A stretch of 64,000 nt of DNA from Dehalococcoidia bacterium UBA1141. GTDB lineage: Bacteria; Chloroflexota; Dehalococcoidia; Lucifugimonadales; UBA3495. Within the stretch, counting starts at the first letter, position 1. Each line of letters starts with the position of its first letter. Location: assembly GCA_002311385.1 (NCBI GenBank), contig DCAE01000047.1:1-64000 (forward strand). The letters are read 5' to 3'. Positions 9,137 through 18,537 of this stretch are shown here, piece after piece. A program made the position numbers and the translations under genes. The notes under the pieces are model-generated. The model ran no database searches, was not told the origin of the DNA, and saw only the letters and a list, made by a program, of their open reading frames with translations.

Positions 9137-9928
9137 CTAGCTGGTCGCTTCCACAGCTTCCCGGAGCCATTCGTAACCCTTGGACTCCAGTTCTGTGGCC
9201 AGGCTGGCACCGCCTGATTGGACAATCCGTCCGTCAAGCAGGACATGAACATAGTCAGGGGTGATGTATTCCAGGATTCGCTGGTAGTGGGTGACCAAGA
9301 CTGTGGCGTTGGATGGGGTTTTAAGCCGGTTCACGCCTTCGGAGACAATCCTCAGAGCGTCGATATCCAAGCCCGAGTCGGTCTCGTCGAGCAAGGCCAG
9401 CTGCGGCTCCAACATAGCCATTTGAAGTATCTCATTACGCTTCTTTTCGCCGCCGGAGAAGCCTTCATTCACCGCTCGTTTAACTAGGTCCGGATCGATT
9501 TCCACCAGTTTAACTTTCTCACGAAGCATCCGGTCGAAATCCCGGGCGCTCATGTCTTCCTCACCGCGGTGCTGTCGCAGGGCGTCTACTGCCGCCTTGA
9601 GGAACTGCCAAGCGCGGACCCCAGGAAGCTCCAAGGGGTATTGGAAGGCCAAGAACACGCCCATGCGAGCCCGAATTTCTGGCTCTAGTGACAGTAAGTC
9701 TTGCCCTTGGTAAAGCACTTCGCCAGCGGTGACGGTGTAATCTGGTTTGCCTGCCAACACACTGACTAGGGTGCTCTTGCCCGACCCGTTGGGGCCCATG
9801 ATAGCGTGGACTTCCCCCGCGTTAACGGTGAGATCCACTCCCTTAAGGATTTCCAATTCGTCGGCGGATACGCAGAGTCCACGGATTTCTAGTAGAGGTT
9901 TTTGCTTGTTACCAGCGGAGCTGCTCAT
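9137..9928 (-). CDS. sufC: SufC Fe-S assembly ATPase
   Basis: ABC-type ATPase that drives conformational change of SufBD. 263 residues. Walker A GPNGSGKST is near residue 46, the ABC signature FSGGEKKR near residue 157, and Walker B LALLDETDSGLD near residue 182 with the SufC-specific ETDSGLD. The C-terminal VTHYQRIL carries the switch His. The start abuts the sufB stop without a gap, so the two are co-translated. Confidence 0.96.
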   Translation of the reverse strand: MSSSAGNKQKPLLEIRGLCVSADELEILKGVDLTVNAGEVHAIMGPNGSGKSTLVSVLAGKPDYTVTAGEVLYQGQDLLSLEPEIRARMGVFLAFQYPLELPGVRAWQFLKAAVDALRQHRGEEDMSARDFDRMLREKVKLVEIDPDLVKRAVNEGFSGGEKKRNEILQMAMLEPQLALLDETDSGLDIDALRIVSEGVNRLKTPSNATVLVTHYQRILEYITPDYVHVLLDGRIVQSGGASLATELESKGYEWLREAVEATS

Positions 9929-11401
9929 CTAGCCGACCGCCCCTTCCAGGCTGACCTTAAGTAACTGGCCAGCTTCCATTGCGAACTCGAAAGGCAACTC
10001 TTGAAAGATATCCCGGCAGAAGCCGTTGATAATCATATAGTGGGCGTCCTCTACCGAGATGCCCCGCTGCTGACAGTAGAAAAGCTGGTCGTCGCTCACC
10101 TTGGAGGTAGAAGCCTCGTGCTCCACTTGGGCCGACGGGTTTTTCACTTCTATGTAAGGCACCGTGTGGGCACCACACTGGTCGCCAATGAGCAAAGAAT
10201 CGCATTGGGTGAAATTCTTAGCGTTATCGGCTCCGGCGTTGATTTTCACCAAGCCCCGGTAGGTGGAATTGCCTTTGCCGGCGGATATGCCTTTGGCAAC
10301 GATGGTGCTCTTGGTATTTTTACCTTGGTGAATCATCTTGGTTCCGGTGTCCGCCTGCTGATAATTGTTAACCAAGGCCACCGAGTAGAACTCACCCACT
10401 GAGTTGTCGCCTTTTAGAATGACACTAGGGTACTTCCAGGTGATGGCAGAGCCGGTTTCCACCTGGGTCCACGATATTTTAGAGTTGCGGCCCTTGCAAA
10501 TGCCACGTTTGGTCACAAAGTTATAAACGCCGCCGTTCCCGTCCTTGTCGCCGGGGAACCAGTTCTGGAGTGTGGAATACTTGATTTCGGCATCGTCTAG
10601 GGCGATCAGTTCCACCACTGCGGCATGCAGTTGGTTGTTCTTCCTGGCCGGAGCGGTGCAGCCTTCCAGGTAGCTGACGTAGCTGCCTTTATCTGCGATT
10701 ATCAGGGTCCGTTCAAATTGGCCTGAGTCGGCTTGGTTGATGCGGAAATAGGTCATTAACTCGATTGGGCAGCGCACGCCCGGAGGTATGTAGGCAAATG
10801 AGCCGTCACTGAAGACCGCCGCATTTAGTCCTGCATAAAAATTATCGGCGTAGGGAACCACAGAACCCAGGTACTTCTTGACCAGTTCCGGATGGGTTTT
10901 TATGGCCTCGCTTATGGGACAAAATATTATGCCCTGCTTTTCCAGCATATCCTGGTAGGTGGTGGCCACGGAAACGCTGTCCAGCACTGCATCCACAGCA
11001 ACACCGGCCAGACGCTCTCGCTCAGCCAAGGGAATCCCCAGCTTCTCGAAGGCCTCTAACACTTCCGGGTCCACTTCGTCCAGGCTCTTGGGGCCGTCCT
11101 TCTTGGAGCGAGGGTCGGAATAATAGATGATGTCTTGATAGTCTATGGGCGGGTGCTTGATGTTGGCCCATTTGGGCTCCCGGAAATCTTGCTTAATCCA
11201 ATGGCGGTAGGCTTTCAGCCGCCACTCCAACATCCATTCCGGCTCGCCCTTCTTACTGGATATAAGGCGCACCACGTCTTCGCTGAGGCCCTTGGGAATC
11301 ACGTCCGACTCGATGTCGATTGTAAATCCCCATTTATACTCGGTATCCAAATCATTGGACGTCCTGGATATTACCTTTGCGGGGGTCACTGATGAAGCCA
11401 T
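9929..11401 (-). CDS. sufB: SufB Fe-S scaffold protein
   Basis: Main scaffold of the SufBCD complex. 490 residues, about 20 longer than common SufB proteins because of an N-terminal tail. Characteristic segments: EPEWMLEWRLKAY, YYSDPRSKK, FCPISEAI, IPPGVRCPIELMTYFRIN, YLEGCTAP (a conserved Cys), SKISWTQVETGSAITWKYPS and QLFYCQQRGIS. It is the first gene of the suf operon and has a roughly 130-nt leader that starts at a promoter overlapped by a perfect dyad. Confidence 0.96.
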   Translation of the reverse strand: MASSVTPAKVISRTSNDLDTEYKWGFTIDIESDVIPKGLSEDVVRLISSKKGEPEWMLEWRLKAYRHWIKQDFREPKWANIKHPPIDYQDIIYYSDPRSKKDGPKSLDEVDPEVLEAFEKLGIPLAERERLAGVAVDAVLDSVSVATTYQDMLEKQGIIFCPISEAIKTHPELVKKYLGSVVPYADNFYAGLNAAVFSDGSFAYIPPGVRCPIELMTYFRINQADSGQFERTLIIADKGSYVSYLEGCTAPARKNNQLHAAVVELIALDDAEIKYSTLQNWFPGDKDGNGGVYNFVTKRGICKGRNSKISWTQVETGSAITWKYPSVILKGDNSVGEFYSVALVNNYQQADTGTKMIHQGKNTKSTIVAKGISAGKGNSTYRGLVKINAGADNAKNFTQCDSLLIGDQCGAHTVPYIEVKNPSAQVEHEASTSKVSDDQLFYCQQRGISVEDAHYMIINGFCRDIFQELPFEFAMEAGQLLKVSLEGAVG

Positions 11402-11530
11402 TGACTCTCCTGCGTAATGGATTATACGAACGCTCGGCCAAGTACTGCCAATCCCTCAGACAACGTTTAAAAACGGTTCCGGGGTGTCTGGTCTGGCCCA
11501 ACATGACACAAAGCGCACAATATCGCGGTG

Positions 11531-11565
11531 GATAAAATAGATTGTTGACTCATTAGGTCAACAAT
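11531..11565 (-). promoter_or_regulatory. Promoter of the suf operon with overlapping dyad operator
   Basis: A perfect inverted repeat ATTGTTGAC-N7-GTCAACAAT spans 11541-11565. Read leftward, a -35-like TTGACC (11553-11558) lies inside the right half and a -10-like TATTTT (11531-11536) lies 16 bases away. A dimeric repressor on the dyad would cover the -35. The CAAC/GTTG half-sites recall SufR/Rrf2-type operators, but no regulator gene lies nearby and the binding protein is unknown. The divergent tatD gene could share the control. Confidence 0.6.
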
Positions 11566-11736
11566 TATGCTAGCACTCACTTCCGAGCCTGTCAACGATT
11601 TTCGTAGCAAGGCTGATTGAGACTGGTTGACGTCAAAGATAGGCGATAGTGTAACATTCGCCTTATGGAGAACGGTTCTCACACAAGCACGTCTAACACA
11701 GGCCCGTCTGACACACACACGTTAAGGAGCGAATTT

Positions 11737-12546
11737 TTGCTGGGCGACTGCCATAGTCATCTGGACCAGTACCCCCGCGCTGAGATTCCAGAGATTCTGA
11801 CCAGAGCGAATGACGCAGGTGTCCGGTTTATCATATGCGCCGGAACCACAGTGGAATCCAGTGCTGATTGCATCAGCATGGCCCAAGAATTTGAACCCCT
11901 TTACGCTGGCGTGGGCATCCACCCCATGGAAGCCCACCACACTATAGACAGCGAAATCTACGATCGCCTGGAAAGCTTGGCCAAAGATAGCCCAAAGGTT
12001 GTGTGCATCAGCGAAGTCGGCTTGGATTTCTTGCCCACCTCGCCTGACCACGAGATCCAGTTTCAGGTGTTCCGCGAACAGATACGCTTGGCCTTGGCTT
12101 TAAAGCTGCCCATCATCTTCCACTCCAGGGATTCACACTCCGATGTATTCCAGATACTGCGGGGAGAGAATGCCGGGGATGTGGGTGGGGCCATGCACTA
12201 CTTCCAAGGCGACGAAGCCACCGCTAGAGAGGCTATCGACTGCGGGTTTTACATCTCTCTTGCCCGGCCTTTGATGCGGCTGACCGAATTGCAGGACGCC
12301 GCCAAGGCAATCCCCTTGGAAAACATAGTCCTTGAGACCGATGCCGCGCCTCAACCGTTCAAGAAATACCGCTCGAACTGGACGGAGCCTCACCACACCC
12401 AAGCGGTGGCCCAACAACTGGCTGAGCTTAAAGGAATATCGGTGGAAGAGGTGGCGGCAGTGACTACTCGAAACCTAGCCCGGCTGCTTGGTCTGGGCGA
12501 CCGGTTCGGCCTCGATTCAGGTCAAGTAATTCCCGGTCTGAGCTAA
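11737..12546 (+). CDS. TatD-family metal-dependent hydrolase/DNase
   Basis: TIM-barrel metallohydrolase, in known members a 3'-5' DNase acting in repair or DNA turnover. Metal-site motifs are all visible: the opening GDCHSHLD, SEVGLDF, FHSRDS, AMHYFQG and the late VLETDAAPQP. I choose the TTG at 11737 because AAGGAG lies 8 bases before it and the protein then starts just before CHSHLD as in other TatD proteins (269 residues). An upstream ATG at 11665 would add 24 low-complexity residues and lacks a clear ribosome site. A LysR gene follows after 6 bases. Confidence 0.88.
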   Translation: MLGDCHSHLDQYPRAEIPEILTRANDAGVRFIICAGTTVESSADCISMAQEFEPLYAGVGIHPMEAHHTIDSEIYDRLESLAKDSPKVVCISEVGLDFLPTSPDHEIQFQVFREQIRLALALKLPIIFHSRDSHSDVFQILRGENAGDVGGAMHYFQGDEATAREAIDCGFYISLARPLMRLTELQDAAKAIPLENIVLETDAAPQPFKKYRSNWTEPHHTQAVAQQLAELKGISVEEVAAVTTRNLARLLGLGDRFGLDSGQVIPGLS

Positions 12547-12552
12547 TCATCA

Positions 12553-13533
12553 GTGCCAGACGTGGAGGCTCAACGAGGGGCGAATACCGAGCCTCCGCGG
12601 CCCGGAGAATTGGTCCCCAACCAACTCAACTTCCATCAGCTTTACGTTTTCCACGCCGTTGCCATACACCTAAGCTTCTCCCGGGCTGCCGAAGCTCTGG
12701 AAATTACCCAGCCAGCGGTGTCTATACAGGTCCAAGAACTGGAAAAATCCTTGGGCGTCACCCTCTTCCACCGGAGACCCAGGAGGTTGGGGATAACTCA
12801 AGAAGGCGAGGTAGTCTTCGCCTATTCCCAGCAGATATTCGCCCTGTCCAACAAGATGGTGGCCACGGTGCAAGAGATGCAAGACCTGGAAACGGGCCAC
12901 CTTACTCTTGGAGCGAGCACCACACCCGGAGAATTTATCCTACCATTGGCTGTGGGGCAGTTTCGCAGATTGCACCCAGGGATACGGGTGGAGTTGGTGA
13001 TTTCCAACACCCGGTCTATCATCCAACGCATCAGGAACCGGGAGATTGACCTAGGTATGGTGGGCGACCGTGGCGAAGGACAAACTGACGATCTTGAGAT
13101 GGTGGACTACGTAGACGACGAAATAGTTTTGGTAGTGTCACCGGACCAGCCATTGGCAGGACTGGCCGGAGTGCTTCCCGCCAACGCAGTGGAACACGGT
13201 TTGATTGTCCGAGAAGAAGGCTCAGCCACCCGCCGGATTGCGGAGCGTCTCTTCCAAGCCTTGGGAGTAGAGTCCCGGATTGAACTGGAGATGGGCAGCA
13301 ACCAAGCGGTAAAGCAAGCAGCAGGCGCCGGTGGCGGAATCGGCGCGATTTCCCGATTGGGAACCGTTGCTGAAGTCAAAGCAGGCATGCTGGTAATCTT
13401 AGATGTGGATGGCTGGTTCTGCCGCCGCCCCCTGACATTGGTATACCCCAAGGACCGCTACTTATCACCAGCCCAACGAGCTTTCCGGGAATTCCTGATG
13501 GATCACAGGCCGGGAGTGCTGGCTGATCGGTAG
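12553..13533 (+). CDS. LysR-type transcriptional regulator
   Basis: 326 residues with a GTG start. The N-terminal winged HTH runs from about residue 24 to 85 (FHQLYVFHAVA, SFSRAAEALEITQPAVSIQVQELEKSLG, LFHR). A two-lobe effector domain follows (LGASTTPGEFILPLAVGQFRR, GMVGDRG, GAGGGIGAISRLG). The family normally needs a small-molecule inducer and often controls a divergent gene, but here the preceding gene is tatD on the same strand, so the target is not evident. About 22 extra residues precede the HTH. Confidence 0.92.
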   Translation: MPDVEAQRGANTEPPRPGELVPNQLNFHQLYVFHAVAIHLSFSRAAEALEITQPAVSIQVQELEKSLGVTLFHRRPRRLGITQEGEVVFAYSQQIFALSNKMVATVQEMQDLETGHLTLGASTTPGEFILPLAVGQFRRLHPGIRVELVISNTRSIIQRIRNREIDLGMVGDRGEGQTDDLEMVDYVDDEIVLVVSPDQPLAGLAGVLPANAVEHGLIVREEGSATRRIAERLFQALGVESRIELEMGSNQAVKQAAGAGGGIGAISRLGTVAEVKAGMLVILDVDGWFCRRPLTLVYPKDRYLSPAQRAFREFLMDHRPGVLADR

Positions 13534-13788
13534 CAGTTGACCGGCAGACATCAATGTGGACAGGCTCATAAATACAAGAATTAGCTCAGGGATTCCCACT
13601 AACATTCGCCGATGTTAATATTTACCCTTGTGGCAGGGGTTCGGAATCCTGACACGAGTAATATCAGCAAAGACCGAAGATTGCGCGGTTAGAGTCACCC
13701 TTTTCGACGATTCTTTCTTAGAAAATTAAGGCCTGTTTAATAGAGCCTGGTTAATAGGGCCATTCCAAATAGAAAGAGGGGAGTTTAG

Positions 13789-14379
13789 ATGTTGCCAGAA
13801 TATTGCCAGATGGCGCTAAAAGAATGGGCGGTAACCGTCAGGGCCTTGGCCAATGGCACCCAGATATTGCTTCTACGCAAGGGCGGTATTCACGAGACCG
13901 ACAAGGACTTCCGAGTCATTCATCCCGAATTCTTGCTTTACCCTACCTATGAGCATCAGAAGGAAGACCTCCTTAAAGACAACCACCAGGCAGACCTGCG
14001 CCAAGTGCTGGAAGAACCCCGGCAAGAAGATCAGATTAAATTCACCCATTTTGCCAAGGTCGAAGAAACGATACAGGTCTCCGAACAGGATAAAGTGGAC
14101 TATCTTGGGCCCCATCACATCTGGACCAACGAGTACGCCGTGGCCCGGATGCGCTGGAATCCAATGCAACCGCTGTCCATCCTGCTGCTGCGGGTCTATC
14201 ACCTGGAAAATCCGGTTGACGTTCCCTATCTGCCTGAATACGGAGGTTGCACCTCTTGGGTAGACATTTTTGAGCGGGTCGCTTTGGGACAATTGAAACC
14301 GGTACTAACGGACGAAGAGTTCGGACGTCAAGTGGATGCCATAAAAGGCTGCTTGGGCGAACCGGTGGCTACCACCTAG
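13789..14379 (+). CDS. DUF1802 family protein
   Basis: 196 residues of unknown function. The opening MALKEWAVTVRALANGTQILLLRKGGIHE and the FLLYPTYEHQ segment near residue 50 are typical of DUF1802. No signal peptide or membrane span. The ATG follows AGAGGGGAG, a strong ribosome site. It precedes an aldo/keto reductase gene by 80 bases on the same strand. I know of no established reaction for the family. Confidence 0.8.
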   Translation: MLPEYCQMALKEWAVTVRALANGTQILLLRKGGIHETDKDFRVIHPEFLLYPTYEHQKEDLLKDNHQADLRQVLEEPRQEDQIKFTHFAKVEETIQVSEQDKVDYLGPHHIWTNEYAVARMRWNPMQPLSILLLRVYHLENPVDVPYLPEYGGCTSWVDIFERVALGQLKPVLTDEEFGRQVDAIKGCLGEPVATT

Positions 14380-14459
14380 ACCCTTGGGCCAGAATCCTTA
14401 AAAGCAATCACGGCAATGCTAGTGCCAGAGCGTATACAAATAGCAAGGACGTAAATTAG

Positions 14460-15464
14460 ATGAAGTACCGGCAGCTCCCCCGTACAAATTTGACCCTGCC
14501 AGAAGTAGGGTTTGGCGTTTGGACCGTGGCCACCAATTGGTGGGGCGAGATCGAAGAAGAACTGAAGCGTTCCCTCTTGGAGAACGCACTGGATTTGGGC
14601 GTAACCTTTTTCGACACTGCGGATACCTACGGTGAAGGCTACGGCGAAGAGATTCTGGCAAAATATCTGGGCCACCGTCGCCACGATATATTGATTGCCA
14701 CCAAATTCGGCTACGATTTTTACGACAAGACACCCAGGGAAGGCCACCAAGAGCGTCCTCAGAAATTCGACCGGGAGTTCGTGACGTTTGCTTGTGAGCA
14801 GAGCCTAAAACGGCTTAACACGGACCACATCGACCTCTACCAAATTCACAATCCCAAACTGAACCATCTGGAGCAAGACGAACTGTTTGAGACCCTTGAG
14901 CAGCTCCAGTCAGACGGCAAGATTCGATACTTCGGTGCGGCGATCGGGCCCGACATCGGGTGGTTTGAAGAGGGTGAGTACGTCATGCGTGAGCGTGACG
15001 TCCACAGCGCCCAGATTATCTATAGCATCTTAGAGCAAGACCCGGCCCGGGATTTCTTCCCTATAGCCCAAGAAGAGCAGGTGGGCTTGATCTCACGCGT
15101 ACCCCACGCTTCGGAGGTGCTGACCGGCAGGTTCACCGAGCCCCCGGTATTTGACCCCAGCGACCACCGGGCCAGCCGAAAAGCGGAGTGGATGACGGAG
15201 GCCCTAAGGAAGGCAGCCAAGACTTATTTCCTGGCTGGGGAAAACGCAGGCCGCAGCATGAGCCAAGCTGCCATAAAATTCGTCTTGGCCAAACCCGAGA
15301 TAATCTCGGTGCTTCCCAATTTCACCAACATGGATGACCTACGGGAATACACCTCCGCGTCTGAAGCCCCGGACCTGACTGACGAAGAACAAACGAGACT
15401 TGACGACCTGTGGAATAATAGCTTCGACTTGGAGGAACCAGCTGTCCCATTCCGCGAGATTTAA
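14460..15464 (+). CDS. Aldo/keto reductase
   Basis: NADPH-type TIM-barrel oxidoreductase, 334 residues. The catalytic tetrad can be placed: Asp and Tyr in FFDTADTYGEGYGEE (about residues 54-61), Lys in IATKFGYDFYDK and His in DLYQIHNPK. The later segments FVLAKPEIISVLPNFTNMDDLREY form the cofactor-end of the barrel. Similar to the YdhF/general-stress subgroup rather than a named pathway enzyme. The substrate is unknown. Confidence 0.88.
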   Translation: MKYRQLPRTNLTLPEVGFGVWTVATNWWGEIEEELKRSLLENALDLGVTFFDTADTYGEGYGEEILAKYLGHRRHDILIATKFGYDFYDKTPREGHQERPQKFDREFVTFACEQSLKRLNTDHIDLYQIHNPKLNHLEQDELFETLEQLQSDGKIRYFGAAIGPDIGWFEEGEYVMRERDVHSAQIIYSILEQDPARDFFPIAQEEQVGLISRVPHASEVLTGRFTEPPVFDPSDHRASRKAEWMTEALRKAAKTYFLAGENAGRSMSQAAIKFVLAKPEIISVLPNFTNMDDLREYTSASEAPDLTDEEQTRLDDLWNNSFDLEEPAVPFREI

Positions 15465-15586
15465 GAATCACCCAAAGCAACAGCAAGCGGGCGTTGAGCC
15501 AGTGTACTTTGCCAATAGCCCAAATATTTCTACGATATTCGTAAGAATATAGCCCAAGCTTAGCCAAGTTATTGCTATAACTTGTC

Positions 15587-15614
15587 TTGATTTCGTAAAC
15601 ATTTGGGCTATAAT
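15587..15614 (+). promoter_or_regulatory. Sigma-70-type promoter for the pyruvate phosphate dikinase gene
   Basis: TTGATT at 15587-15592 and a perfect TATAAT at 15609-15614 are separated by 16 bases, 84 bases before the dikinase start. GCCCAAAT at 15519-15526 and ATTTGGGC at 15601-15608 form an inverted repeat whose right half lies in the spacer just before the -10, which could allow control of initiation. Confidence 0.6.
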
Positions 15615-15693
15615 CACCCCCGGCCCCCGAACCATCTTAATAACATTCTGCCTGGACCGCCGATAAACCTGCGGAGCAAACCCACGGGAGGAG

Positions 15694-17496
15694 GTGGATG
15701 ATGGTCACAGGAACTCCGGGTATCAACAAAATGGTGTACCAATTCAGCGAAGGGGATGCTTCCATGAACGCCCTTTTGGGGGGAAGGGAAGCAACCTATG
15801 CGAAATGGTCCGGATGGGGCTCCCCGTGCCCCCCGGATTTGTAATAACCACCGAGACCTGCCTCGACTATTTCAAACTGGGAAACAAATTCCCCGACGGA
15901 CTTGCCGCAAGCATGCGCACCAGCCTCGGCCAAGTGGAAGATGCGATGGGCCGAAGGTTCGGCTCGGTGGAACGCCCTCTATTGGTCTCCGTCCGTTCCG
16001 GCGCCCGGGTTTCCATGCCGGGCATGATGGATACCATCCTCAATCTTGGCATCAACGACGCCATCGCCCAAGGCCTCGCTGAAGAGATGGGAGACCTGCG
16101 CCCAACGTTGGACGCCCACAGAAGGTTTCTGCAGATATACGCAGACGTGGTGTTGGAGATTGACCTAGGTGTCTTTGAGGAAGTGCTGACCCATCATAAG
16201 GAAAAAAGCGGAGTAACTGCGGACCATCAGCTATCCTCGGACATCCTTCGAGACGTCATAACCGACTTCAAGAGCGCCATCCGCCGAGCCACCGGCACTG
16301 ATATACCAACTGACCCTTGGGACCAGCTGTTGGCCTCCACCGAGGCTGTGTTTCGCAGTTGGAACAATCCCAGGGCCATCTTTTATCGCAACCACAACGG
16401 CATCGACCATGACATGGGTACAGCCGTGACCATCATGGCTATGGTCTTTGGCAACCTTGGCCCCACCAGCGGCACCGGAGTCCTATTTACCCGAAACCCG
16501 GCGACGGGGGAGCGGAAGATATACGGCGAGTACCTTGCCAATGCCCAGGGCGAAGACGTGGTGGCCGGAGTTCGTACTCCTCAGCCCATCTCCACCTTGG
16601 CGGATGTTATGCCCGAAGCCTCCAGACATTTGATGGACCTGGCAGCCCAATTGGAAACCCACTATCGGGACGCTCAGGACATTGAGTTCACCATAGAAAA
16701 CAACCGGTTGTTCATCCTCCAGACACGTAACGGCAAACGCACGCCTCCAGCCGCAGTAAAAATCGCGGTGGAGATGGTTAAAGAGGGGGCGATCAGCCGG
16801 GATGAGGCATCATTTCAGGTAAACCCGGAAGACGTTGGGCAGTTGATGGTTCCTCAGTTCAAAGCCGAAGTTGATTCAGCCGAGATTCGGGCCTCTATCC
16901 TAGCCCGGGGATCGGGAGCGTCACCGGGGGCCGCAATCGGAAAGTTGTATTTCGACGCCACCCGTGGCGCTGAAGCCGCCGAGAAAGGTGAGGCAATCAT
17001 CTTGGTGCGCCCGGAAACCAAGCCCGACGATATCCATGGAATCGCGGTCGCCGTTGGTGTGGTGACCAGCCGAGGCGGCGCCACTAGCCACGCTGCCGTG
17101 GTCACACGGGGCATGGGGAAACCGTGCATCGTAGGTTGCGAAGCACTGCAGGTAGACCCGGAACGGGGCATCATGGAGGCCAATGGGCAAACGATAGTAG
17201 AAGGCACGGAAATCAGCATGGACGGCACCAGTGGCTTCGTCTACTTGGGCCAGTTGGAGACGGTCCGGCCCACTCTGGATAAGCTATCCCAGGCCATTGA
17301 GCTTTTATCGTGGGCCGATGAAACGCGGAAGCTTGGCGTTTGGGCCAACGCCGACACACCCACAGACGCAGACCAAGCGATTGCCCTGGGAGCTGAGGGA
17401 ATCGGCCTTTGCCGTACCCAGCATATGTTTTTGGACCCACTACGCCTGCCTTTGGTACGCCGAATGTTATTGAACGCTGAATCTGCCCAAAGATAG
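15694..17496 (+). CDS. ppdK: Pyruvate, phosphate dikinase, N-terminal part of an interrupted gene
   Basis: PPDK interconverts pyruvate + ATP + Pi and PEP + AMP + PPi. This frame carries the ATP-grasp part (GLPVPPGFVITTE, VSVRSGARVSMPGMMDTILNLG, GTGVLFTRNPATGE), the phospho-His domain (SRGGATSHAAVVTRGMGKPCIVG, His about residue 469) and the start of the PEP barrel (EGIGLCRTQHMF). The gene is broken twice. The true start is probably ATG 15698 behind GGGAGGAGG in a different frame (YQFSEGDASMNALLGG); a one-base shortening of the G run at 15778-15783 moves the frame. A TAG at 17494-17496 then ends this part in frame with the rest. Confidence 0.85.
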   Translation: MDDGHRNSGYQQNGVPIQRRGCFHERPFGGKGSNLCEMVRMGLPVPPGFVITTETCLDYFKLGNKFPDGLAASMRTSLGQVEDAMGRRFGSVERPLLVSVRSGARVSMPGMMDTILNLGINDAIAQGLAEEMGDLRPTLDAHRRFLQIYADVVLEIDLGVFEEVLTHHKEKSGVTADHQLSSDILRDVITDFKSAIRRATGTDIPTDPWDQLLASTEAVFRSWNNPRAIFYRNHNGIDHDMGTAVTIMAMVFGNLGPTSGTGVLFTRNPATGERKIYGEYLANAQGEDVVAGVRTPQPISTLADVMPEASRHLMDLAAQLETHYRDAQDIEFTIENNRLFILQTRNGKRTPPAAVKIAVEMVKEGAISRDEASFQVNPEDVGQLMVPQFKAEVDSAEIRASILARGSGASPGAAIGKLYFDATRGAEAAEKGEAIILVRPETKPDDIHGIAVAVGVVTSRGGATSHAAVVTRGMGKPCIVGCEALQVDPERGIMEANGQTIVEGTEISMDGTSGFVYLGQLETVRPTLDKLSQAIELLSWADETRKLGVWANADTPTDADQAIALGAEGIGLCRTQHMFLDPLRLPLVRRMLLNAESAQR

Positions 17497-18459
17497 CGCA
17501 GGGACAATCCAGAAGCTGTCGCAGAACCGTTGGAAGCGAAAGGGCTCCCCGGCGATGTTCAAGAATTTTTCCAAGCACTGGCCGAAGTCCGCCAATTGCA
17601 GATCGATGATTTCACCCAGATCCTCAGAGTTATGGCCCACCGTCCTGTCATCATCCGCCTGTTGGATGCCCCTCTCCATGAGTTCTTGCCTCAGCACGAG
17701 ATATTATTGGCCGAATTGGCCGAGCTTCGGGTAAAAGGGGCTCCCGACCACGAACTAAAAGAAAAGGAAGAATTCTTGCAACTTGTCGAATCCCTGCGTG
17801 AAGCCAACCCCATGTTGGGTCACCGCGGCTGTCGACTGGGCCTAACCTACCCGGCTATATACGAGATGCAGATGGAAGCGATAATCACCGCCAGTGGCAA
17901 TCTGATTAAAGACGGAGTGCAGGTTCATCCAGAGATTATGGTCCCATTGACCAGCCATGTTGAGGAGATGCGGAGGCTGCGGCAGACTTTAACCGGCGTG
18001 GCCGATCGCGTTCAACAGCAGATGGGGGTATCGGTGCCGTACAAGTTCGGAACGATGATTGAAACTCCCAGAGGCGCAATCATCGCTGGTGAGATTGCAC
18101 GGGAGTCGGACTTCTTTAGCTTTGGCACCAACGACTTGACCCAAATGGCATTCGGCTTCAGCAGGGACGACGCCGAAGGTAAGTTCCTACGTTACTACGT
18201 AGAAGAGGGAATCTTGCCCGCCGACCCATTTACTACCATCGATTCGGAAGGAGTAGGGGCTTTGGTAGCGATGGCCGTAGAGAAAGGCCGCAAAACCAAT
18301 CCTGACATGGAGATGGGAATCTGCGGTGAGCACGGGGGTGACCCGGCTAGCATTGATTTTTGCCACCACGTCGGGCTCAACTATGTTAGTTCTTCCCCTT
18401 ACCGGGTGCCGGTGGCGAGATTGGCGGCGGCCCAAGCAGTCCTGAAACAAAACGGGTAA
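17497..18459 (+). CDS. ppdK: Pyruvate, phosphate dikinase, C-terminal part after the in-frame TAG
   Basis: This continues the same reading frame after the amber codon at 17494-17496. It holds the PEP/pyruvate-binding barrel: RPVIIRLLDAPLHEFLP, LGHRGCRLGLTYPAIYEMQ, PEIMVPLTSHVEEM, GTMIETPRGAI, FSFGTNDLTQMAFGFSRDD and the catalytic-Cys region MGICGEHGGDPASIDFCH. A TTG at 17530 could start separate translation, but the segment alone lacks the ATP and His domains. Joined with the first part it gives about 920 residues, close to the family's 870-900. Apart from the two lesions the coding frame is clean. Confidence 0.85.
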   Translation, partial: RRDNPEAVAEPLEAKGLPGDVQEFFQALAEVRQLQIDDFTQILRVMAHRPVIIRLLDAPLHEFLPQHEILLAELAELRVKGAPDHELKEKEEFLQLVESLREANPMLGHRGCRLGLTYPAIYEMQMEAIITASGNLIKDGVQVHPEIMVPLTSHVEEMRRLRQTLTGVADRVQQQMGVSVPYKFGTMIETPRGAIIAGEIARESDFFSFGTNDLTQMAFGFSRDDAEGKFLRYYVEEGILPADPFTTIDSEGVGALVAMAVEKGRKTNPDMEMGICGEHGGDPASIDFCHHVGLNYVSSSPYRVPVARLAAAQAVLKQNG

Positions 18460-18537
18460 CTGGCCCAGTCCCGCTTCCCTTTGTACCAGGTCGTTTGTAC
18501 CAAGAAGTTGATTGACCGGACACGAAAGCCAGGCGCT

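Noticed and set aside
11665..11736. CA-rich stretch with repeated ACACA before tatD, as a possible regulatory repeat or N-terminal extension
   Set aside because: The repeats are short and irregular, and the TTG start at 11737 with AAGGAG makes the stretch a leader.
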